Source: JBBDJG01 sp040880005 (GTDB lineage: Bacteria; Actinomycetota; Thermoleophilia; Solirubrobacterales; JBBDJG01). Taken from it: a DNA stretch of 24,146 bases. Position numbers and translations under genes: made by a program. The stretch spans positions 1-24,146 of the forward strand of contig JBBDJG010000018.1 of the NCBI GenBank assembly GCA_040880005.1, read 5' to 3'. Of this stretch, positions 1 through 7,323 are shown piece after piece (the first letter of the stretch is position 1; every line of letters begins with the position of its first letter). Under the pieces are notes generated by a model. The model was not told the origin of the DNA, made no database searches, and worked only from the letters and a program-made list of their open reading frames with translations.

Positions 1-38
1 CTGTTCGTCGCGCAGGGCGAGTTTCCGGTCAAACGTTT

Positions 39-698
39 ATGGGAGGCGCACTAGCCGACGATCTCTATCTCCTGCGCGGCTTCCCGCCCAACGCCATCAA
101 CGTGTACCTGATGGGTGACGTGATCGTGGACGCAGGCACTCGTTACGCGGGGCGCCGCATCTTCAAGCAGGTACACGGACACGAAGTCCGCGCGCACGCG
201 CTGACCCATGTTCATCCCGATCACCAGGGAGCGAGCAAGATGATCTGCGAGCGACTGGGAGTCCCGCTGTGGTGCGGACGAGACGACGTCCGGGCAATGG
301 AGACTGGCGACATGGGTCAGAAGGACGTCTTGCTCAACCGGCTGATCGATCGCTTTTGGACCGGACCGCCGTACCGAGTGTCTCGCGCGCTGAACGAGGG
401 TGACGACGTGGTGGGCTTCGAGGTGCTCGCCGTGCCCGGGCACTCGCCGGGCCACGTCGCCTACTGGCGCGAGACCGACCGTGTGCTCGTGCTCGGAGAT
501 GTGCTCAACGGAATGAACCTGTTGACGGGCACTCCGGGTCTGCACGAGTCGCCGAAAGCCTTCACGACCGATGTGGCGCGAAATCGCGACTCCGCGCGCA
601 GGCTGGCCACGCTCGAGCCGAAGGTGGTTTGTTTCGGCCACGGACCACCGTTGCGCGACACGACGAAGTTCGTCGACTTCGTCGGGCTGCTGCCCTGA
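39..698 (+). CDS. MBL-fold metallo-hydrolase (219 aa)
   Basis: This is a metallo-beta-lactamase-fold hydrolase, presumably cytoplasmic because no signal peptide is visible. The metal-site motif HxHxDH is complete at residues 57-62 (THVHPDH). Further family ligands are seen at His135 (PGHSPGH), Asp154 (LGD) and His201 (GHG), so both metal sites look intact. The length of 219 residues is normal for a single-domain glyoxalase-II-like or lactonase-like member. The ATG start is the only good one, but no clear Shine-Dalgarno sequence precedes it and only 38 bases lie upstream in the window. Its stop overlaps the next gene by one base (TGATG), so the two are probably co-transcribed. The substrate cannot be told from the sequence; thioesters, lactones and glutathione-type conjugates are all handled by this superfamily. 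Confidence 0.9.
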   Translation: MGGALADDLYLLRGFPPNAINVYLMGDVIVDAGTRYAGRRIFKQVHGHEVRAHALTHVHPDHQGASKMICERLGVPLWCGRDDVRAMETGDMGQKDVLLNRLIDRFWTGPPYRVSRALNEGDDVVGFEVLAVPGHSPGHVAYWRETDRVLVLGDVLNGMNLLTGTPGLHESPKAFTTDVARNRDSARRLATLEPKVVCFGHGPPLRDTTKFVDFVGLLP

Positions 699-1597
699 TG
701 AGCGCCCCTGCGCGCCGCGTTGGCTTCATCGGGCTTGGAATCATGGGCACGCGCATGGCGGCCAATCTCGTTCGCGCTGGATTCGAGCTGACCGTGTGGA
801 ACCGCACCGGTGAGATCGCCGATCGTTGGGCGGCCGATCACGGGGCTCGGGCGATGGGCACGCCTGCCGAGGTGGCTGCGACGAGCGATGTGGTGATCAC
901 GATGGTGGTCGACGGCGCGCAGGTCGAGGCGCTGCTGCTCGGCGAGACAGGAGCCGCGGAAGGCGCCCACGACGACTCGCTGTTCGTGGACATGTCAACG
1001 ATCGGTCCTGTGGCCGCGCGTCGCATCGGCGAAACACTGGCGACCCGTGGAGTCGGTTTCATCGACGCACCCGTGACGGGCTCGTCGCCGAAGGCGGAGG
1101 ACGGGACGCTGACGATCATGGTCGGCGGCGATGCTGAGGATCTGGAGCGCGTGCGACCGTTGCTCGAGACGATGGGCGACCTGATCGTCCACGCCGGTCC
1201 GATCGGTCACGGTCAGGCGATCAAGGTGATCAACAATGCGGTTGCGGCGATCAACACGGCGGTTGTTGGCGAGGCCCTGCTCGCGGGCCGGGCTATGGGC
1301 GTGGATCTCGATGCGTTGGTGCGCGTGATGTCGGCCGGATCGGGCGGGTCGGCGATGCTCGACCTCAAGAGCGGCCCGATGCGGTCGCGCGACTACGTTG
1401 CGCTGTTCAAGCTCGAGCACATGCTGAAGGACGTCCGTCTCTGTCTCGAGGAGGCGGAGCGCGCCGGCATCGAACTGGAGTCGGCGCGCTGGGTCGAACG
1501 TGCGCTGGCGGCGGCCGCCGAGCAGGGCCACGGAGACAAGGACTTCGTCGCTCTGGTCGAGGCGCTCGAGACTCGCTCCGGAACACGCCTGTACTAG
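698..1597 (+). CDS. NAD(P)-dependent oxidoreductase, 3-hydroxyisobutyrate dehydrogenase / beta-hydroxyacid dehydrogenase family
   Basis: A 299-residue cytoplasmic dehydrogenase of the beta-hydroxyacid dehydrogenase family, which oxidises short 3-hydroxy acids or reduces semialdehydes and glyoxylate. The Rossmann motif GFIGLGIMGTRMAANL is at residues 9-24. The substrate-binding signature is at 125-136 (PVTGSSPKAEDG), and the catalytic lysine is Lys176 in GQAIKVINN. A second conserved Lys lies in HMLKD near 244. The frame is open further upstream to about 629, but the ATG at 698 is chosen because it overlaps the stop of the MBL gene in TGATG and places the glycine-rich motif at the usual distance from the N-terminus. 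The exact substrate is not decidable. The MBL neighbour suggests a shared small-acid or thioester catabolic step (inference). Confidence 0.93.
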   Translation: MSAPARRVGFIGLGIMGTRMAANLVRAGFELTVWNRTGEIADRWAADHGARAMGTPAEVAATSDVVITMVVDGAQVEALLLGETGAAEGAHDDSLFVDMSTIGPVAARRIGETLATRGVGFIDAPVTGSSPKAEDGTLTIMVGGDAEDLERVRPLLETMGDLIVHAGPIGHGQAIKVINNAVAAINTAVVGEALLAGRAMGVDLDALVRVMSAGSGGSAMLDLKSGPMRSRDYVALFKLEHMLKDVRLCLEEAERAGIELESARWVERALAAAAEQGHGDKDFVALVEALETRSGTRLY

Positions 1598-2034
1598 GAC
1601 TTGGGCAACTCCGCCGAACCGAAACGGTTCTCCTCGCCCTCGGGCAGCTTGCCGTCGCGGCCCACGTAGCCGTCCTTGCCGCCGACCACGAGGTACACGG
1701 CGTCGTCATCGGTGAGGTTGCGGATCTTGCGAACCGTCGAAGCATCCACCCGTGCGACTCCGCCGCGCCCGAGCACGTGCTTGGAGCCATCGCCGAACTC
1801 GAACTCGATCGTTCCGTCGTGCACGAAGTACAGCTCCTCCTGCTGTTCGTGATAGTGGCGGCCGGTCTCCCAGTTGCCGGGGATCACGATTGCGTTTGCC
1901 CCGAACGCATTGACGCCCAGCGGCCCTCGCACCTTGCGGAATCCGTAACGATCGCCCAGCGCTTCGATGTTGGCGACCGCGTAGCCGTCGCCCGCGACCA
2001 CCTCTGAGACCTCAGACTCTTGCTCGCTCGGCAT
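1594..2034 (-). CDS. Cupin-domain protein (146 aa)
   Basis: A small single-domain cupin, probably cytoplasmic. The first cupin motif is clear at residues 59-74 (GRHYHEQQEELYFVHDG), with His60, His62 and Glu66 or Glu67 as metal ligands. In the second motif (residues about 89-106) the usual ligand histidine appears to be replaced by Arg102, so metal binding may be altered. The start at 2034 is chosen because AAGGAG stands about seven bases upstream of the ATG on the minus strand; the frame is open further upstream but has no such site. The C-terminal tail (GKDGYVGRDGKLPEGEENRFG) is polar. The gene converges on the oxidoreductase, and the two stops share the palindrome CTAG. Function unknown; such cupins can be sugar-phosphate isomerases, dioxygenases or binding proteins. 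Confidence 0.88.
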   Translation of the reverse strand: MPSEQESEVSEVVAGDGYAVANIEALGDRYGFRKVRGPLGVNAFGANAIVIPGNWETGRHYHEQQEELYFVHDGTIEFEFGDGSKHVLGRGGVARVDASTVRKIRNLTDDDAVYLVVGGKDGYVGRDGKLPEGEENRFGSAELPKS

Positions 2035-2040
2035 TCTCCG

Positions 2041-2047
2041 CTCCTTG
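2041..2047 (-). promoter_or_regulatory. Ribosome binding site of the cupin gene
   Basis: On the minus strand AAGGAGC stands directly before the spacer CGGAG-A and the ATG at 2034. This decides the start against the longer open frame, which extends to 2460 and would overlap the divergent epimerase gene. Confidence 0.6.
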
Positions 2048-2175
2048 ATATGGATTTGTAATTGCGCCGCCGGCCGAACCTTGGCCCAGCGCGAGGACCT
2101 GTGACTTGTACCTGACCGGCGCCGGCGGCACTGTGACGGCCGTCGCGCACTCTGGCGTTGGAATACGCTGGTCGG

Positions 2176-3072
2176 GTGAAGCTGCTCGTCACGGGAGCCA
2201 GCGGGTTCCTCGGCGGTCCGACCTGCGCCGAGTTGGTCCGGCGCGGTCACGATGTGACCGCGCTCGTGCGGCGCCCCGGGTCGGAGCCCGAGAATGTCAA
2301 CGCGGTAGCGGGCGAGCTCGACGACCGCGATTCGCTCGTGAGGGCGCTCTCCGCCCATCCCCCGGACTGCGTAGTGCATCTTGCGGCCGAGAACGGCGCG
2401 CAGCGCAGCGCGCGCAAGGTCGAGCGAGTCAACGTCGAGGGAACCAAGAACCTCCTCCACGCCTGTCGTAGCGACGGCGAACCGCGATTCGTGTTCACGT
2501 CAACGGTGGTCACGGGCAATGCACGCGGCGAGCTTCTCACGGAGCGCAGCGAGCTGCCCGTACAGACAGTCTATGGGAGATCCAAGCAGGAGGGCGAGCG
2601 GCTCGTGCGCGAGTCGGGCCTCGACTGGGCGATTGTGCGGCCGTCGCATGTCTATGGGCCAGGCGGCTGGTACGTGTCGGAGTTCGTCAAGCGGCTGCGC
2701 TCACCGGGACGCTTCGCTGTGATAGGGACGGGCAAGAACCTCTGGGACGTCGTGCACGTCGACGACGTTGCAACGGCAATCTCGGACGCTGTCGAGCGAG
2801 CGCCCGCCGGCTCTCTCTACCACGTGGTCGATGACAGTCCGACGACCTTCTACGACTTCATCGCGCTGACCGCCAGGGAGCTGGGGGTCGGATCGCCGCG
2901 CCGGATACCGGCCTGGCTAGCCCGGCTCGGTGCGGGAAGCGATCCGGTCGCGGCCGTCGTGCGCTCGGCCCGCTCCTCCAACGCGCATATCAAGGAAGAG
3001 TTGGGGTGGCGGCCGTCCTACGAGTCCTGCGAGCAAGGCGTGCCGGTTACCGTCGCGCAACTGCGAGATTGA
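2176..3072 (+). CDS. NAD(P)-dependent epimerase/dehydratase, extended SDR family
   Basis: A 298-residue extended short-chain dehydrogenase/reductase. The nucleotide-binding motif TGASGFLG is at residues 6-13, directly after the first beta strand. The catalytic pair YxxxK is Tyr133 and Lys137 (VYGRSK), with Thr/Ser near 108-110 (FTSTV). The motif RPSHVYGPGG is typical of sugar-nucleotide epimerases and steroid-dehydrogenase-like SDRs. The GTG at 2176 is chosen because it gives the standard short N-terminus; a TTG at 2158 would add six residues. No Shine-Dalgarno sequence precedes it. TACGCT lies six bases upstream and could be a -10 box for a leaderless transcript, but I see no matching -35. 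The substrate is unknown. A second SDR gene follows 62 bases downstream. Confidence 0.9.
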   Translation: MKLLVTGASGFLGGPTCAELVRRGHDVTALVRRPGSEPENVNAVAGELDDRDSLVRALSAHPPDCVVHLAAENGAQRSARKVERVNVEGTKNLLHACRSDGEPRFVFTSTVVTGNARGELLTERSELPVQTVYGRSKQEGERLVRESGLDWAIVRPSHVYGPGGWYVSEFVKRLRSPGRFAVIGTGKNLWDVVHVDDVATAISDAVERAPAGSLYHVVDDSPTTFYDFIALTARELGVGSPRRIPAWLARLGAGSDPVAAVVRSARSSNAHIKEELGWRPSYESCEQGVPVTVAQLRD

Positions 3073-3075
3073 TCC

Positions 3076-3110
3076 GAAGGAAGGACTAGCCCGAGAGTAG
3101 TCTTGCCTGC
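3076..3110 (+). terminator. Imperfect hairpin between the two SDR genes
   Basis: A 5-bp core stem (GACTA 3084-3088 with TAGTC 3098-3102) with a nine-base loop extends through about five more imperfect pairs using the AAGGAAGG run on the left and TTGCC on the right. It lies between the stop of the first SDR gene and the strong ribosome site of the second. There is no T-tract, so it may be an attenuator or chance rather than a terminator. Confidence 0.3.
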
Positions 3111-3122
3111 CTTCCGGCGCGG

Positions 3123-3130
3123 AAAGGAGG
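3123..3130 (+). promoter_or_regulatory. Strong ribosome binding site for the TIGR01777 gene
   Basis: AAAGGAGG, almost the full anti-16S complement, stands four bases before the GTG at 3135. This fixes the start and suggests efficient translation independent of the upstream SDR gene. Confidence 0.75.
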
Positions 3131-3134
3131 ACAC

Positions 3135-4031
3135 GTGAACGTAGCGGTAACCGGCTCCAGCGGACTGATCGGCTCGACACTGGGTTCGGCGCTCGCGGGC
3201 GCGGGTCACACCGTGCGTCGCTTCGTTCGGTCTCGTCCGACGGACGAGGGTCAGGTTCGCTGGGATCCGGCGTCGGGACGACTCGATTCGAGCGCGCTCG
3301 ACGAAGTGGACGCGATCGTCCACCTCTCAGGCGAGACGGTCGCCGGGCGCTGGTCCGACGCGAAGAAACGGCGTATCCGCGAAAGTCGTATCGGTAGTAC
3401 GCAGCTCCTTTCGCAGACGATCGCGAAGCTGCCGAGCCGCCCCGCCGTACTCGTGAGCGCGTCGGCGATCGGCTACTATGGAGATCGCGGTGACGAATGG
3501 CTCAACGAGGACAGCCCCCCGGGGTCGGGTTTCCTGGCGGACGTGGTGCGCGACTGGGAGGCGGCCACCGCTTCGGCCGCAAGCGCAGGCGTGCGCGTGG
3601 TCAATACGCGCTTCGGCCTCGTTCTCTCGGCGCGCGGTGGGCTGCTGCGTCAGCTACTGACCCCGTTCAGGCTCGGCCTGGGTGGGAGGCTCGGGAGCGG
3701 CGCCCAATACATGAGTTGGATCGCCATCGACGACGTTGTGGCGGCGATCATGCACGCGCTTGCACACGCACAGGTCACCGGGCCGCTCAACATCGTGGCG
3801 CCCAACCCCGTGACCAACCGCGAGTTCACCAAGGCGCTCGGGGCGGTGCTGCACCGGCCGACGCTGATGGCGGTTCCCGCCTTCGCGATGAAGGCGGCGG
3901 TCGGGGAGTTCTCCGCGGAGGCACTCGGCAGCCAGCGCGTGCGGGCCGCGAAACTCGAGCGCAGCGGCTACGACTTCGCCTTCGCCCAGCTCGAGCCGGC
4001 GCTACGCCACCTGCTGGATCGCCCTGCGTGA
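3135..4031 (+). CDS. TIGR01777-family NAD(P)-binding oxidoreductase (YfcH/SDR39U1-like)
   Basis: A 298-residue epimerase-like protein. The Rossmann motif TGSSGLIG is at residues 6-13. Family hallmarks are HLSGETVAGRW (63-73), the block around 113-141 containing GYYGDRGDEW, and FLADVVRDWE. The C-terminal 50 or so residues match the DUF1731 cap that ends this family (GSQRVRAAKLERSGYDF). Catalytic chemistry is poorly known for YfcH/SDR39U1 proteins; the cofactor is expected to be NADP(H). The GTG start is supported by a strong AAAGGAGG. The gene follows another SDR gene in the same direction and converges on a secreted-protein gene. A hairpin begins three bases after the stop. Confidence 0.93.
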   Translation: MNVAVTGSSGLIGSTLGSALAGAGHTVRRFVRSRPTDEGQVRWDPASGRLDSSALDEVDAIVHLSGETVAGRWSDAKKRRIRESRIGSTQLLSQTIAKLPSRPAVLVSASAIGYYGDRGDEWLNEDSPPGSGFLADVVRDWEAATASAASAGVRVVNTRFGLVLSARGGLLRQLLTPFRLGLGGRLGSGAQYMSWIAIDDVVAAIMHALAHAQVTGPLNIVAPNPVTNREFTKALGAVLHRPTLMAVPAFAMKAAVGEFSAEALGSQRVRAAKLERSGYDFAFAQLEPALRHLLDRPA

Positions 4032-4033
4032 AG

Positions 4034-4054
4034 GCCGCTTTGGCGTCGAGCGGC
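4034..4054. terminator. Hairpin between convergent genes
   Basis: GCCGCT (4034-4039) pairs perfectly with AGCGGC (4049-4054) around a nine-base loop, starting three bases after the stop of the plus-strand gene and ending eight bases before the stop of the minus-strand gene. It could end transcription in both directions. No T-tract is present, so the call rests on position and symmetry. Confidence 0.4.
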
Positions 4055-4061
4055 GATAGCG

Positions 4062-4652
4062 TCACTCGATCACGAAGCCGACCGTCACCCACCGGACCTT
4101 GCCGTTCTTGATCGAGAAATCGGTTACGCGCTTACCGGCCTTCAACTCACCTATGTAGCACGATCGACTGTTGACGAGCGTGCTGCACTTGGCCTGCGGA
4201 AACTTGTCGCGCACCGTCTGCTCCCTGGAGCCGGCGCCCACGCCCTCTTTCGTGCGCTCGCCGTGACCGGAGGTCTTGACCGAGGTAACCGTGGGGCCGC
4301 TCTGGAACATCACCGTGAGCTGGCCCCGGTAGCGGTACGAGACGTAGTGCCCGAAGTCGTTGTTGCCGCTGTTGACCGCCCGGGGCTTGCCGAGCTTGGC
4401 TCGCACCTCGCCCTTGCTCATCCCAAGTTTCACGCCGGCCATGCCCTGCTGCGGCACGATCACCGCACCGGCCTGTGGCGCCAAGGCGAGCAGCGCAAGC
4501 GACGCGGTCGAGCCGAATAGCAGGGATTGCGCTCTAGTGCCGCGTCTGCCAACGTCGGCCCGCTTCTGGCGAGCGAGAGCCGAGCACGACAAGGATCTCG
4601 CGCTTCGCGCTCGCGCGCGCCTTCGGCGCTGGAGCCGCAATGGCAGCGCCAT
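4062..4652 (-). CDS. Secreted protein with two BamE/SmpA-like half-modules, function unknown
   Basis: The C-terminal 130 residues are convincing: an exported protein beginning after a hydrophobic segment (SLLFGSTASLALLALAPQAGA). It has the motif GVKLGMSKGEVRAKLGKP, which resembles the GMTxxEVxxxLGxP signature of BamE/SmpA-like lipoproteins, and later GVGAGSREQTVRDKFPQAKC, which looks like a second copy. Two cysteines (in AKCSTL and RSCYIG) may form a disulfide. The start is uncertain. The ATG at 4652 gives 196 residues but an unusually long arginine-rich leader, and no ribosome site is visible; a non-ATG start nearer the hydrophobic segment is possible. The gene lies downstream of the RTX-like gene on the same strand, and both products are exported, so co-transcription is plausible. 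Confidence 0.65.
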   Translation of the reverse strand: MALPLRLQRRRRARARSARSLSCSALARQKRADVGRRGTRAQSLLFGSTASLALLALAPQAGAVIVPQQGMAGVKLGMSKGEVRAKLGKPRAVNSGNNDFGHYVSYRYRGQLTVMFQSGPTVTSVKTSGHGERTKEGVGAGSREQTVRDKFPQAKCSTLVNSRSCYIGELKAGKRVTDFSIKNGKVRWVTVGFVIE

Positions 4653-4746
4653 TGCGGCGACCGAGGACGCCGTCGAGCGAAGGCTCGCAGCCGCCAGAGT
4701 GGGGCGAACGTTGGTTGACGGGGTACTAGGGGTCACTCCGAGCAAG

Positions 4747-5724
4747 CTATCGAACCTTGAAGGAAAAATCGCCGATCGACCTCGTCTCGGTGCATTTCGG
4801 GTCGGGTCTGCCGCCGCCGCGCACGCGACATCCGGGCTTCACGACCTGTACGAAGCTGGCCTTGCCGCGGTAGCGGCCGCGACACCAGCGTTTGGCTGTT
4901 CGTCCGGTTCCGGAGAACGGACGCAGCTGATAGCGCACGACGCGATTGCGGTGGTATGGGACGCCAATCGAGTTGCTGATCAGCCGGCGGCAGTCACTTC
5001 CGCTCGGTCCGCGAACGACGATCGAGAAGAACTCCGTGCGACGGCTGATGTCTCCAAGTGATCTGAAGTTGACGAGAAAGGAGCGTCGGCGGTTGCCTGC
5101 CGACGGACTCACTTGCGGAAACGGAGACACGAGGAACGTCTTGCGCTCGCACCGCTTGATCGAATCGATTCGGTCGCCCGTGACATGGTCGGCCGAAGAG
5201 CCGCAGTCGATTCTGTCCCGGCGCCCGTTGGCGGCATCGACAGTATCGCGCCCGCTACCGGTGTCGATGCGGTTCGATCCCACGTCGACCGTTTCGCCCT
5301 CGCGATAGCCGTCACCGACCTCTCGGACGCGATCGTCGCCCGCGGCGCCGTCCAGGGTGTCGTTGCCGGCTCCACCGGAAAGCAAGTCGGGGCCCGCCCG
5401 CCCGTCGAGCGTGTCGTGTCCATTGTCGCCCTCGAGCACGTCGCCCGATCCGCCACCGTTCAGTCGATCGTTGCCCTGTCCGCCGTCGAGCCTGTCCGCA
5501 CCCGACCCGCCCTCGAGGCAGTCACCCGCGCCTTCGCCGGAGAGTCGGTCGCGGCCCGCGAGTCCAAGGATGCGATCGGACTTGCCGCTGCCTTCGAGCG
5601 TGTCGTTGCCGCTCGTGCCAACGACGCGGTTGGCGCAGCTACGCGCACCCGGTGCGCTGCCGGAAGCGAGCACGACGGCAAGCACCGAAACCAGCAGGCA
5701 AATGGTCGTAACAATCTGCTTCAC
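4747..5724 (-). CDS. Secreted RTX-like glycine-rich repeat protein with unknown basic C-terminal domain
   Basis: A 325-residue exported protein. Residues 1-29 form a signal peptide (MKQIVTTICLLVSVLAVVLA, then small residues). Residues 36-165 hold about ten copies of the calcium-binding nonapeptide GGxGxDxLx (for example GGSGADRLDGGQGNDRLNGG), some degenerate. A Cys-containing cap follows: IDCGSSADH at 172-180 and SIKRCE at 188-193. The last 130 residues are a separate, arginine-rich domain with four more cysteines, which I do not recognise. The GTG start at 5724 is inferred from the signal peptide; no good ribosome site is visible. Repeats of this kind bind calcium and fold outside the cell. 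The usual type I secretion signal and transporter genes are absent, so Sec export is more likely. Confidence 0.85.
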   Translation of the reverse strand: MKQIVTTICLLVSVLAVVLASGSAPGARSCANRVVGTSGNDTLEGSGKSDRILGLAGRDRLSGEGAGDCLEGGSGADRLDGGQGNDRLNGGGSGDVLEGDNGHDTLDGRAGPDLLSGGAGNDTLDGAAGDDRVREVGDGYREGETVDVGSNRIDTGSGRDTVDAANGRRDRIDCGSSADHVTGDRIDSIKRCERKTFLVSPFPQVSPSAGNRRRSFLVNFRSLGDISRRTEFFSIVVRGPSGSDCRRLISNSIGVPYHRNRVVRYQLRPFSGTGRTAKRWCRGRYRGKASFVQVVKPGCRVRGGGRPDPKCTETRSIGDFSFKVR

Positions 5725-5808
5725 GCAGGGAAAGTTAGTCGAGCTGTTCGCAGACCGCGCCGCACGGGCACTAGTATTAGCGCGGAATTTGCAAGGCCGC
5801 ATCCGACC
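5725..5808. promoter_or_regulatory. Divergent intergenic region between the RTX-like and methyltransferase genes
   Basis: These 84 bases must hold the start signals of both divergent genes. The AT-rich island CTAGTATTAG (5771-5780) reads TAGTAT on plus and TAATAC on minus, either of which could be a -10 box. No convincing -35 box stands at 16-18 bases from it on either strand, so the promoters are not defined. Confidence 0.35.
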
Positions 5809-6483
5809 ATGAGCCTCTACGGGCGCTTCTTCGCGCGCATTTACGATCGTGTTACGGCTGCCAGCGAGCGGGCCGGACTGGCGCAGCGCCGCCGCGCGCT
5901 GCTGATGCGGGCCGAAGGACGCGTGCTCGAGATTGGCGCGGGATCGGGCGCCAATGTGGACAAGTACCCGAACACGGTGACGGAGCTGGTGCTCACCGAA
6001 CCCGAGGAGCCGATGGCGGCCCGCCTCGATCGTCGCTGCGCCGTCGTGGGCCGTCCGGCCCGGATCGTGCGCTCGCCGGCCGAGGCGCTGCCGTTCGAGG
6101 ATGACTCGTTCGACGCCGTCGTGTGCACGCTGGTGCTGTGCACGGTGAAGGACCCGGAGCAGGCTCTCGCGGAGATCGGCCGAGTGCTCAAGAGTGACGG
6201 AGAGTTGCTGTTTCTCGAGCATGTCCGTTCGTCCGATCCTCGAGCGGCGCGCTGGCAGGACCGCCTCAACCCCCTCCAGCGGCGCATCGGCCACGGTTGC
6301 AACTGCAACCGCCGGACCGCGGAGCTGATCGCCGAAAACGGCTTCGAAATTGCTCATCTGGAGCATGGTGAGATTCCCAAGGCACCGAAGTACCTGCGGC
6401 CACTGGTGACCGGCAACGCGTTGCTCGGTAGAAAGGCGCTCTCCGACCGCACGCCACTGACCACGGCTGAAGGGCCAACCTAA
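5809..6483 (+). CDS. Class I SAM-dependent methyltransferase, METTL7-like
   Basis: A 224-residue methyltransferase. Motif I is VLEIGAGSGAN at 39-49, with the acidic end of strand beta 2 at TEPEE near 63-67. SPAEALPFEDDSFDAVVC at 89-106 is the usual post-II region with the fourth strand. LFLEHVRS (134-141) and GHGCNCNRRTAELIAENGF (161-179) match the METTL7/phosphatidylethanolamine-methyltransferase-like branch of Methyltransf_11. The ATG is chosen because it gives the expected N-terminus; only AAGG is seen upstream. The open frame extends far upstream but there it is antisense to the RTX-like gene and is not coding. The substrate is unknown; lipid or small thiol or amine methylation are family possibilities. 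Confidence 0.9.
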   Translation: MSLYGRFFARIYDRVTAASERAGLAQRRRALLMRAEGRVLEIGAGSGANVDKYPNTVTELVLTEPEEPMAARLDRRCAVVGRPARIVRSPAEALPFEDDSFDAVVCTLVLCTVKDPEQALAEIGRVLKSDGELLFLEHVRSSDPRAARWQDRLNPLQRRIGHGCNCNRRTAELIAENGFEIAHLEHGEIPKAPKYLRPLVTGNALLGRKALSDRTPLTTAEGPT

Positions 6484-6576
6484 AGGTCCCACCCCGGGCG
6501 CCGATCCTGATCTTGACATGGGTCGCCGCGGCGGTCATTGTGCGGCGCGCAATCGAACCGGAGAGGGGCCCACGAG

Positions 6577-7302
6577 ATGGCCGTTGCGGAAACGCTCGCG
6601 CAGTTCAAAGAGACCGAGACCGGCGAGGCGTTCTCGCTACAGAACAGCAAGCTCTTGAAGGTGGAGCTGTCTGGAGTGACCATCCAGGCGAAACGCGGCG
6701 CGATGGTCGCTTACCAGGGCGACGTCAAGTTCGAGCACGCGGGCTCGGGCGGGGTCGCCAAGTTCGTCAAGAAGGCCGTCACTGGCGAGGGCCAGGCGCT
6801 GATGAAGATCGAGGGATCGGGCGAGGTGTTTCTCGCCGATCACGCGCAGGACGTTCACCTGTTCAGGCTCGAGAGCGACAAGGTGACCGTCAATGGCCCG
6901 AACCTGCTGGCGTTCGACGGCAGCATCGACTGGGACATCAAGAAGGTCGAGGGCGCGTCGGGCATGCTCGGTGGAGGCCTGTTCAACACGGAGCTGTCGG
7001 GAACGGGGTGGGTGGCCATCCTTTCTGACGGGCCGCCGATGTTGATCGAGCTCGACGGCAGCACGCCCACCTTCGCCGATCCGCAGGCCGCGATCACGTG
7101 GTCCAGCGGCGTCTCCACGTCCGTCAAGACAGACGTGAACATCAAGACTCTGACTGGACGCGGCTCAGGCGAAACGATTCAGATGGGCTTTTCGGGCAAC
7201 GGATGGCTACTGGTGCAGCCGTCCGAGGGCGTGATCCGGGCCGTGGCAGCACAGGGCGGAGGCGGCGGAAAGGGCATGCTGGGCAACGTGCTCGGCGGTT
7301 AG
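6577..7302 (+). CDS. AIM24-family protein
   Basis: A 241-residue beta-rich protein of the AIM24 (DUF124) family. Typical family pieces are KVELSGVTIQAKRGAMVAYQG near 28-48, a glycine-rich strand GQALMKIEGSGEVFLAD, and the closing region GSGETIQMGFSGNGWLLVQPSEG, ending in a glycine-rich tail. Members are thought to be cytoplasmic double-psi or trimeric beta-prism proteins; the biochemical role is unknown in bacteria. The ATG at 6577 is chosen over an upstream in-frame start because GAGAGGGG lies about ten bases before it. The gene follows the methyltransferase at 93 bases in the same direction and converges on the response-regulator gene with a 21-base gap. Confidence 0.88.
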   Translation: MAVAETLAQFKETETGEAFSLQNSKLLKVELSGVTIQAKRGAMVAYQGDVKFEHAGSGGVAKFVKKAVTGEGQALMKIEGSGEVFLADHAQDVHLFRLESDKVTVNGPNLLAFDGSIDWDIKKVEGASGMLGGGLFNTELSGTGWVAILSDGPPMLIELDGSTPTFADPQAAITWSSGVSTSVKTDVNIKTLTGRGSGETIQMGFSGNGWLLVQPSEGVIRAVAAQGGGGGKGMLGNVLGG

Positions 7303-7323
7303 CCTGGGGCCGATTCTCGCCGG

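Noticed and set aside
2066..2129. Nine-base inverted repeat GCCGCCGGC / GCCGGCGGC in the cupin-SDR gap
   Set aside because: The arms are 46 bases apart and of pure GC composition, which is expected by chance in such a genome.
5113..5808. Long in-frame extension upstream of the methyltransferase
   Set aside because: It lies antisense to the RTX-like gene; its Val/Ala-rich periodic translation is the reverse reading of the glycine-rich repeats.
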